64,000 nt of DNA from Streptomyces sp. HUAS MG91. Its GTDB lineage: Bacteria > Actinomycetota > Actinomycetes > Streptomycetales > Streptomycetaceae. This document shows, piece by piece, positions 17,005 to 23,558 of this stretch. The first letter of the stretch is position 1. Every line of letters starts with the position of its first letter. The notes under the pieces were generated by a model. The model saw nothing but the letters and a program-made list of their open reading frames with translations. It was not told where the DNA came from and made no database searches. Location of the stretch: assembly GCF_040529335.1 (NCBI RefSeq), contig NZ_CP159534.1:1798001-1862000 (forward strand), written 5' to 3'. Both the position numbers and the translations under genes were made by a program.

Positions 17005-18005
17005 GCACACGACGACGGCACATCGCCCATCTCCACCTGCACGCGCGGCTGACCGAGGAACAGTACGGACACATAATCGAACTGGTGTCTGGAATCACGC
17101 CGCACGTACAGGCCGTCCCGCCCGACGCCGTCCAGCTGGACCTGACGTCGGCGCTGCGCTACTTCGACATGTCCCCGTACGAGGCCGTGCACATGGTGAA
17201 GATGCGCCTGAAGGCCCTCTACGACATCGACTGCAGCGCCGGGCTCGCGGGCAACCGCATGCTGGCGGCCATGGCGGCGGACGCCTCGGCGCCGGAGGCC
17301 ACCACCTGGGTGCCCGCCGAGCGCGCCGCCCAGTGGCTCGCGCCGCGCCCGGTCGCCGCCCTGCCCGGCATCGGCCGCAGCACGGCGGCGACGCTCGGCA
17401 AGTACGGACTGCACACCATCGGGCAGCTCGCGGAGCTGCCGCCCGCGACCCTGCAACGGCTCCTCGGCAGCGCGCAGGCCCGGCTGCTGGCCGAGCGCGC
17501 CCGCGGCCACGACCCGCGCCCGGTCGTCGCGGCCGAGCCCGCCGAGCACCTGAGCGTCGATCAGGTCCTCGACCGCGACTGCCTCGACCCGGCCGAGCAG
17601 CACCGCGCCGTCCTGGGACTGGCCGACCGGCTCGGGCAGCGGCTGCGCGGCCAGGGGCAGGCCGCCGGGCGGCTCACCCTCACCGTGCGGTACGCGGACC
17701 GCACTTCCACCACGCGCACCCGCACCCTGCCGGAGTCCACCGGGCACTCACCGGCCCTGGCCGGGACCGCGCTCGCGCTGCTGGCCGGTCTCGGGCTGCA
17801 ACGCGCGCGGGTCCGCGCCTTCACCGTCCGCGCCGACGACCTCCGCCCGGCCGCCGCGGCACACCGTCAGCTCTCGCTCGACCCGGGAGCCGACCGGGCC
17901 CGCGCCGTGGAGGCCGCCGCGGACAAGGCCCGCCGCCGCTTCGGCCCCGGCGCGGTGCGGCCCGGCACCCTCGCGGGGGCCGGGCCGCAGGTCACCGGTC
18001 GCTGA
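17001..18005 (+). CDS. ImuB-like, catalytically incomplete Y-family polymerase homologue
   Basis: 334 residues, co-translated with dnaE2 (ATGA overlap). The N-terminal 95 residues match only the later palm and fingers of DinB. The first metal aspartate and the SxDEA motif are absent: the equivalent segment reads VPPDAVQLDLTSALRYF. A complete helix-hairpin-helix (ALPGIGRSTAATLGKYGLHTIGQLAEL) and little-finger domain follow. QLSLD near the C-terminus fits a degenerate sliding-clamp motif. So it is probably a non-catalytic adaptor bringing DnaE2 to the clamp, like ImuB, but smaller. No ImuA gene is nearby. Confidence 0.8.
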   Translation: MSTRRRHIAHLHLHARLTEEQYGHIIELVSGITPHVQAVPPDAVQLDLTSALRYFDMSPYEAVHMVKMRLKALYDIDCSAGLAGNRMLAAMAADASAPEATTWVPAERAAQWLAPRPVAALPGIGRSTAATLGKYGLHTIGQLAELPPATLQRLLGSAQARLLAERARGHDPRPVVAAEPAEHLSVDQVLDRDCLDPAEQHRAVLGLADRLGQRLRGQGQAAGRLTLTVRYADRTSTTRTRTLPESTGHSPALAGTALALLAGLGLQRARVRAFTVRADDLRPAAAAHRQLSLDPGADRARAVEAAADKARRRFGPGAVRPGTLAGAGPQVTGR

Positions 18006-18045
18006 ACGCGGCGTCGGCGGTCACTGGTTGCTGAACGCGGCGTCG
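17991..18045. repeat. 26-bp direct repeat, period 29, across two convergent gene ends
   Basis: 17991-18016 and 18020-18045 agree at 24 of 26 positions. The second copy encodes the last residues and stop of the isomerase gene (AAFSNQ). The first copy holds the imuB-like stop codon (18003-18005). A tandem duplication of the isomerase 3' end seems to have supplied the C-terminus of the neighbouring gene. Confidence 0.7.
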
Positions 18046-19046
18046 AAGGACGCCTCGGGCAGCGGCCACAGCGCGTCCTTGATCCGCCCGACGGCCTCGG
18101 CGGCGCCGTGCAGCCGGTCCATGCCCGCGTCCTCCCACTCGACGGAGATCGGCCCGTCGTAGCCGATCGCGGCGAGGGCGCGGAAGGCGTCCTCCCAGGG
18201 CACGTCGCCGTGGCCGACGGAGACGAAGTCCCAGCGGCGGCGCGGGTCGCCCCAGGGCAGGTGGGAGCCGAGGATGCCGGACCGGCCGGTCTGCGGGCGG
18301 ACCCGGGTGTCCTTGCAGTCGACGTGGTAGATGCGGTCGGCGAAGTCGGTGATGAAGCCGACGGTGTCGACGCCCTGCCAGAGCATGTGCGAGGGGTCCC
18401 AGTTGAACCCGAAGGCGGGCCGCCGGCCGATGGCCTCCAGGGTCCGCACGCTGGTCCAGTGGTCGTAGGCGATCTCGGAGGGGTGGACCTCGTGGGCGAA
18501 GCGCACGCCCTCGGCGTCGAAGACGTCCAGGATCGGGTTCCAGCGGCGGGCGAAGTCCTCGTAGCCGTCGTCGATGACGGACTGCGGGACCGGCGGGAAC
18601 ATGGCCACGTACTTCCAGATCTTCGATCCGGTGAAGCCGACGACGGTGTCGGCGCCGAGCCTGCGGGCCACGCGTGCGGCGCGCTTCATGTCCTCGGCGG
18701 CGCGCTGCCGCACGCCCTCCTCGTCGCCGTCGCCCCACACCGAGGGGCGCAGGATCGCCTGGTGGCGGAAGTCGATGGGGTCGTCGCAGACGGCCTGGCC
18801 GCCCAGGTGGTGGGAGATCGCCCAGACCTTGAGCCCGTACCGGTCGAGGACGGCCTGCTTGGCGGGGAGGTAGTCGGGGTCCTCCTCGGCGCGGGCCAGG
18901 TCGAGGTGGTCGCCCGAGGCCGCGATCTCCAGCCCGTCGTAGCCCCACTCGCTCGCCAGCCGGGCGACCTCCTCGAAGGGCATGTCGGCCCATTGTCCGG
19001 TGAACAGCGTGACCGGGCGGCGGGCCGGTCGCGGGTGCTGGGTCAT
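18021..19046 (-). CDS. Sugar phosphate isomerase/epimerase-family TIM-barrel protein
   Basis: 341 residues of the AP-endonuclease-2-like TIM barrel (IolE/IolI/xylose isomerase-like). Metal ligands are suggested by EIAASGDHLDL, FAHEVHPSEIAYD, FNWDPSHMLWQ, HVDCKD and SVEWED. Such enzymes isomerise or epimerise inositol- or hexose-derived ketones. ATG 19046 has AAGGAGG upstream. Divergent from the Gfo/Idh/MocA gene across a 137-bp promoter region with an inverted repeat, which implies a shared catabolic role. Confidence 0.85.
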   Translation of the reverse strand: MTQHPRPARRPVTLFTGQWADMPFEEVARLASEWGYDGLEIAASGDHLDLARAEEDPDYLPAKQAVLDRYGLKVWAISHHLGGQAVCDDPIDFRHQAILRPSVWGDGDEEGVRQRAAEDMKRAARVARRLGADTVVGFTGSKIWKYVAMFPPVPQSVIDDGYEDFARRWNPILDVFDAEGVRFAHEVHPSEIAYDHWTSVRTLEAIGRRPAFGFNWDPSHMLWQGVDTVGFITDFADRIYHVDCKDTRVRPQTGRSGILGSHLPWGDPRRRWDFVSVGHGDVPWEDAFRALAAIGYDGPISVEWEDAGMDRLHGAAEAVGRIKDALWPLPEASFDAAFSNQ

Positions 19047-19081
19047 GGGGTGCCTCCTTGGCTCTGTTCGCGACTTTAGCT

Positions 19082-19098
19082 TAGTTTGAACAAAACTA
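19082..19098. promoter_or_regulatory. Operator-like inverted repeat in a divergent promoter
   Basis: TAGTTT (19082-19087) and AAACTA (19093-19098) are perfect 6-bp arms around GAACA. It is the most A+T-rich spot of the isomerase/oxidoreductase intergenic region. The size and A/T-rich arms fit a ROK-type regulator site, and a ROK gene lies 1.2 kb away. The link is inference. Confidence 0.5.
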
Positions 19099-19183
19099 GC
19101 GGCCAAGGATCTCTTCCGGGCCATACCTTTTGTTCGTGTGAGGCTTTGCTGAAGCCCCCTTGGGACAGGAAGACGAGGGCATC

Positions 19184-20290
19184 ATGAGTCAACTCCGTGT
19201 CGCGGTGATCGGAACGGGTTTCATGGGGGCGGTGCACACCCGGTCCGCGCGCGCGGCGGGCGCCGACGTGGTGGGGATCGTCGGGTCCACCCCGCGGAAG
19301 GGGCGCGACGCGGCCGAGCGGTTCGGCGCCGGGCGGGGCTTCGACTCGGTCGAGGACGTGCTGCGGGCCGGGGTGGACGTCGTGCACGTGTGCACGCCCA
19401 ACGCCTCGCACGCCCGGTTCGCCCGCGCCGCGCTCGACGCGGGTGTCCCCGTCGTCTGCGAGAAGCCGCTGGCCACGGACGCCGCGACCGCCCGGGAGCT
19501 GCACGAACTGGCGGCCGAGCGGGGGCTGGTGACCGCGGTGCCGTTCGTCTACCGGTACTACGCCTCGGTGCGCGAGGCCCGGCTGCGCCTCGCCCGGCCG
19601 GGGCAGCGGCCGCCGTGGCTGCTGCACGGCAGCTACCTCCAGGACTGGCTCGCCGATCCGGACACCGGCAACTGGCGCGTCGACCCGGCGGACGGCGGCG
19701 CCACCCGCGCCTTCGGCGACATCGGCGTCCACTGGTGCGACCTGGCGGAGTTCGTGACCGGGCAGCGCATCACGCAGGTGTCGGCGACCTTCGCGCGGAC
19801 CGCCGCGACCCGCCCGGCGGCCGACGGCACCCCGCGTCCCGTCGCGACGGAGGACGGGGCGGTCGTGCAGCTGCGGACCGACTCCGGCGCCGTGGGCTCG
19901 GTCGTCGTCAGCCAGGCCTCGGCGGGCTACAAGAACGCCCTGTCGTTCTCCTTCGACGGACCGGACGCCAGCTTCGCGTTCCACCAGGAGACCCCCGAGT
20001 CGCTGTGGATCGGCGACCGCGACGGCGCGCGGGTCGTCGTGCGCGACCCGGGCCGCGCCATGTCGCCGGCGGGCCGTTCGGCGGCGCTGCCCGCCGGTCA
20101 TCCCCAGGGCTACTACGAGTGCTTCGCGGACTTCGTCGCCGACGCCCACGCCGCCGTACGCGGTACGCCGGTCGAGGGGATGCCGACCTTCGAGGACGGG
20201 GTCCGGGCCGCGCACCTCGCCGAGGCGGTCGTGGCGTCCGCGCAGGACGGCGGCTGGGTGGACGTGAAGGAGACCCCCACGGCCCGGTGA
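19184..20290 (+). CDS. Gfo/Idh/MocA-family NAD(P)-dependent oxidoreductase
   Basis: 368 residues. The Rossmann start VAVIGTGFMGAVHTRSARAAG binds NAD(P); VCEKPLATDAATA contains the family EKP motif with the catalytic Lys; GGATRAFGDIGVHWCDLAEF supplies the active-site Asp/His. Members oxidise inositols or sugars. ATG 19184 was chosen by the Rossmann start. The stop is 10 bp from the convergent ROK gene. Confidence 0.88.
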   Translation: MSQLRVAVIGTGFMGAVHTRSARAAGADVVGIVGSTPRKGRDAAERFGAGRGFDSVEDVLRAGVDVVHVCTPNASHARFARAALDAGVPVVCEKPLATDAATARELHELAAERGLVTAVPFVYRYYASVREARLRLARPGQRPPWLLHGSYLQDWLADPDTGNWRVDPADGGATRAFGDIGVHWCDLAEFVTGQRITQVSATFARTAATRPAADGTPRPVATEDGAVVQLRTDSGAVGSVVVSQASAGYKNALSFSFDGPDASFAFHQETPESLWIGDRDGARVVVRDPGRAMSPAGRSAALPAGHPQGYYECFADFVADAHAAVRGTPVEGMPTFEDGVRAAHLAEAVVASAQDGGWVDVKETPTAR

Positions 20291-20300
20291 CCGGGACGGC

Positions 20301-21554
20301 TCAGGAGAGGTAGAGCGGCTCGGCGCTCGCCCGCTCGCGGGCGTGCGCGTCGCGCGGGCTGCCGTGGCGCAGCCATTCGCCGAGCATGTCGGGGTGCAGC
20401 AGCTCCTCGATGGCCAGCTGGGCCGCGCCCACGCCCTCGGCGCGGTCCGGGTCGGCCTCGGTGATGACGAGTTCGTCGGTGGCCAGCGGGAGGGCGCCGC
20501 GGGTGACCTGGTCGACGACCGGCTCGCGGAACACGTCACCGGCCTGCGCCAGCGTGCCCGCCAGATACACGGTCGACGGGTTGAACACGCTGACCAGCAG
20601 GGCCAGTTGGGAGCCGACGAGTTCCCCGGCCCGGGTGACCAGTTCGATGCTCACCGGGTCGCCGTGCGCGCAGCCGTCCAGGACCTCGGTGACGGTGAGG
20701 TGGTCGAGCCGTTCCTGGAGGAAGGCGCTGCGGCCGGCCAGGGCCGCGGCGCGGGCGTCCCGCGCGAGCGCCCAGCCGCCGGCGAGCGCCTCCAGGCAGC
20801 CGAACTTCCCGCACCGGCACCGGTGCCGGGACTCGGCCGCGACGATGGTGTGGCCCAGGTCGCCCGCCGCACCCCGGGCCCCGCGGTGCAGGCGGCCCCG
20901 GGAGATCAGGCCCAGGCCGATGCCGGTGCCGGCCTTGACGAGCAGGACGTTGTCGCCGGCCGCGACCCGGTCCCGGCTCCAGGCGCCCAGCGCCATCACG
21001 TTGGCGTCGTTGTCGACCCAGGCGGGGACGGCGAAGTGGGCCTCCAGGCGCTCGCGCAGCGGGAAGCCGTGCCAGCCCTCCATGATGGGCGGATGGACGG
21101 GGGTGCCCCGGGCAAAGTCGACCGGTCCCGGCACGCCCACGCACACACCCCACAGCCGGTCCGCCAGCTCCCCGGTGAGCAGCGCGGCGGCGGCCTCGAA
21201 CAGCGCGGCGAGCGACGCCTCGGGGCCCGCCTCGACGTCCCAGGGCAGGCGCCGGTCGGCCAGTTGCGTACCGTCCAGGTCGGTCACGGCGAGATGCAGG
21301 TGCGTGGCGCCGAAGACCACTCCGAGGACGGCACCGCGCCCGGCCGCGATGTGCAGGATCCGTGACGGTCTGCCGCCGGTCGACGGCGCGGGCTCGCCCT
21401 CGCTGAGCAGCCCGGCCCTGAGCGCGTGGTCGACCCGCTGCTGGATGATCGTCCGGCCCAGGCCGGTGTGCCGGCTCAACTCCGGCCGCGTCACCGCCAG
21501 GCCGCTCCTGATGGTTCTCAGGACCAGCGACAGCGTCTGGGTCTGTTCGGTCAT
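20301..21554 (-). CDS. ROK-family transcriptional regulator
   Basis: 417 residues. An N-terminal helix-turn-helix (VTRPELSRHTGLGRTIIQQRVDHALRAGLL) joins a ROK sugar-kinase fold. The ROK zinc site is present as HRCRCGKFGCLEALAGG, and the ATP-type loop as KAGTGIGLGL. ROK regulators (NagC/Mlc/XylR type) repress sugar genes until a sugar or sugar phosphate binds. It converges on the oxidoreductase gene, whose divergent promoter carries an operator-like palindrome, so local control is likely. ATG 21554 has GGAGA upstream. Confidence 0.85.
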   Translation of the reverse strand: MTEQTQTLSLVLRTIRSGLAVTRPELSRHTGLGRTIIQQRVDHALRAGLLSEGEPAPSTGGRPSRILHIAAGRGAVLGVVFGATHLHLAVTDLDGTQLADRRLPWDVEAGPEASLAALFEAAAALLTGELADRLWGVCVGVPGPVDFARGTPVHPPIMEGWHGFPLRERLEAHFAVPAWVDNDANVMALGAWSRDRVAAGDNVLLVKAGTGIGLGLISRGRLHRGARGAAGDLGHTIVAAESRHRCRCGKFGCLEALAGGWALARDARAAALAGRSAFLQERLDHLTVTEVLDGCAHGDPVSIELVTRAGELVGSQLALLVSVFNPSTVYLAGTLAQAGDVFREPVVDQVTRGALPLATDELVITEADPDRAEGVGAAQLAIEELLHPDMLGEWLRHGSPRDAHARERASAEPLYLS

Positions 21555-21703
21555 ACGGCGCAGTCTCCATGGGGTCGGTGAGGACGAGCTTATGGCGTGC
21601 CCGGGCCCGCGGGCAGGGCCGGGCGGACGCGGCGGCCGCCCCGGGGCCACTCGTTCGGTCCACCCCGACTGCAGGGAACGGTGCCCCGCCCGACGGTGGG
21701 GAC

Positions 21704-22738
21704 ATGAGATTCGCCGATCGATTCGCCCGGGAGTTCAAGGACGCCGTCACCCCGCGGGCCGCGCTGCTCGTCATCGGCGTCCTCGCGCTGCAACTGCTCT
21801 TCATCGCGTCCTACGTGGGAGCGCTGCACAGCCCGAAGCCGAAGGACGTGCCGTTCGGTGTCGTCGGTCCGACGGCGGCCGTGGCCCAGCAGACCGAGCA
21901 GCAGCTGGCGAAACTGCCGGGCTCGCCGCTCGACCCGCGCGTGGTCGCCGACGCGGCGACGGCGAAGCGGCAGATCATGGACCGGAAGATCGACGGCGCG
22001 CTGGTCCTGAACCCGCGGGGCACCACGGACACCCTGCTCGTCGCGTCCGGCGGCGGCACCGTCCTGGCCACCGCCCTGGAGAACCTGGCGGGCGAGATCG
22101 ACGCCACCCAGCAGCGCACGGTCCGCCCGGTCGACGTGGCACCGGCCTCGCCCAAGGACTTCGACGGCCTCTCCGCGTTCTACCTGGTCGTGGGCTGGTG
22201 CGTCGGCGGCTACCTGTGTGCCTCGATCATGTCGATCAGCGCCGGATCCAGGCCCACCAGCCCGCCGCGCGCGCTGATCCGGCTCGGCACGATGGCGCTG
22301 GTCGCGATCGCGGGCGGCATCGGCGGCTCGCTCATCATCGGCGACTCGATCCTGGGCGCGCTGCCCGGCTCCTTCTGGGGTCTGGCCGGGCTCGGCGCGC
22401 TCGTCACCTTCGCGGTCGGCGCGCTCACCCTGGCCCTGGAGGAGCTCACCGGCATCGTCGGGATCGGCCTGGCCGTCCTGGTGGTCGTCGTCGCGGGCAA
22501 CCCGAGCGCGGGCGGCGCGTTCCCGCTGCCGATGCTGCCCCCGTTCTGGAAGGCGATCGGCCCCTGGCTGCCCCCGGGCGCGGGCACCTGGGCGGCCCGC
22601 TCGATCGCGTACTTCGACGGCAACGCCCTGACGCAGTCCCTGCTGGTCCTCTCGGCCTGGGCGGTGGCGGGCGTGGCGGTGACGCTCCTGGTGTCGAGTC
22701 TGCGCCAGAAGAAGCTCAGGACGAGTACGGCCCCCTGA
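21704..22738 (+). CDS. Multi-pass membrane protein, ABC-2/YhgE-Pip-like
   Basis: 344 residues. There is one N-terminal membrane helix (about 20-42), an outer soluble domain (about 45-165, with the VPFGVVGPTAAVAQQTEQQL pattern of this group), then five or six helices in the C-terminal half. This is the topology of DUF3533/YhgE-Pip and ABC-2 permease-like proteins, which export drugs or lipids or anchor phages. No ATPase gene adjoins it. GGTGGGG precedes ATG 21704. Divergent from the ROK gene; the acetate-type transporter follows after the repeat element. Confidence 0.7.
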   Translation: MRFADRFAREFKDAVTPRAALLVIGVLALQLLFIASYVGALHSPKPKDVPFGVVGPTAAVAQQTEQQLAKLPGSPLDPRVVADAATAKRQIMDRKIDGALVLNPRGTTDTLLVASGGGTVLATALENLAGEIDATQQRTVRPVDVAPASPKDFDGLSAFYLVVGWCVGGYLCASIMSISAGSRPTSPPRALIRLGTMALVAIAGGIGGSLIIGDSILGALPGSFWGLAGLGALVTFAVGALTLALEELTGIVGIGLAVLVVVVAGNPSAGGAFPLPMLPPFWKAIGPWLPPGAGTWAARSIAYFDGNALTQSLLVLSAWAVAGVAVTLLVSSLRQKKLRTSTAP

Positions 22739-22767
22739 GGGGCGCGAGGAACTGCGCGAGCAACCAC
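22737..22767. repeat. Interspersed intergenic element, degenerate copy
   Basis: The sequence after the membrane-protein stop reads GGGGCGCGAGGAACTGCGCG and continues AGCAACCACC, the same core as at 5676 and 33127 with few changes. Copy 2 of 5 in the window. Confidence 0.7.
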
Positions 22768-22821
22768 CCACAACCAGCACTCGCACACGAAAGCGCACCC
22801 GGCAGACGAAAAGGCGCCCCA

Positions 22822-23475
22822 GTGAACCTCCCCAACAGATCAGGCCCGGCCGCCCAGGCCAGCTCCGTCAAACGGATGGAGCCCACGGCCCAGGCCCAGC
22901 TCGGCCCCCTCGGCCTGACGGGCTTCATCGTGGTCACGATGATCGCCACCGGCATCGACGCGGGCATCTTCCCCGACCGCCTCGCGGCGGCCGACGTGCC
23001 CACGGTCGGCTTCTTCATCGGCGGGCTGGCCCAGCTGCTCGCCGGTCTCTTCCAGGCCCAGCGCGGTGACACCTGGCACGCGACGGTCTTCGGGGGCTTC
23101 GGTCTGTTCTGGATGGCGAAGGCGCTGATGCTCCAGTGGATCGTGCCCTCGCTCGATCCGTCGCTGCGGGGCGACGCGATGGGCCTGTTCACGCTCCCCT
23201 GGGTCTTCGTGGTCTTCGTCCTGTGGCTCGCGAGCTGGCGCATCCATCTGGTGCTGCTGCTCACCTTCAGCTGTGTCCTGGTGGTGTTCGTCGCGATGAC
23301 CTGCAACGGCTTCACGGGCCTCGAAGGCTGGAACCGGGTCGCCGGCTGGTTCGGTCTGGGCGCCACGGCCGGGGCGCTGTATCTGCTCGCGGGGCAGGTG
23401 ATGGCCTCGACGTGGGGCCGCCCGGTGCTGCCGATGGGCCGCTTCCTGACGCCGCCGGAGCTCGCCGAGTCCTGA
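22822..23475 (+). CDS. GPR1/FUN34/YaaH (SatP-type) acetate transporter-like protein
   Basis: 217 residues with six hydrophobic helices. AQLGPLGLTGFIV near the start corresponds to the family NPxPLGL signature, and GGLAQLLAGLFQAQRGDTWHATVFGGFGLFWMA is the conserved second block. Family members carry acetate or succinate with protons. The start is GTG 22822 with a modest AAGG site. It converges on adhE, whose enzyme makes and uses acetyl-CoA, so a shared C2 metabolism is plausible. Confidence 0.85.
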   Translation: MNLPNRSGPAAQASSVKRMEPTAQAQLGPLGLTGFIVVTMIATGIDAGIFPDRLAAADVPTVGFFIGGLAQLLAGLFQAQRGDTWHATVFGGFGLFWMAKALMLQWIVPSLDPSLRGDAMGLFTLPWVFVVFVLWLASWRIHLVLLLTFSCVLVVFVAMTCNGFTGLEGWNRVAGWFGLGATAGALYLLAGQVMASTWGRPVLPMGRFLTPPELAES

Positions 23476-23498
23476 ACGCCCGTACGCGTACGGAAAAT

Positions 23499-23539
23499 GC
23501 GCGCCCCGTCACCGTAGTGCGAACGGTGGCGGGGCGCGC
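23499..23539. terminator. Terminator between convergent transporter and adhE
   Basis: GCGCGCCCCGTCACCGT (23499-23515) pairs with 23523-23539 over 17 positions with one G-T wobble, around a 7-nt loop. On the adhE strand the stem is followed by GCATTTTCC, a short T-run. Confidence 0.75.
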
Positions 23540-23558
23540 GTCCTCGTCGGGAGGCGGG

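Noticed and set aside
13444..17010. 1188-codon frame antisense to dnaE2
   Set aside because: A by-product of high third-position G+C; dnaE2 has all the catalytic motifs and a ribosome site, the antisense frame has neither.
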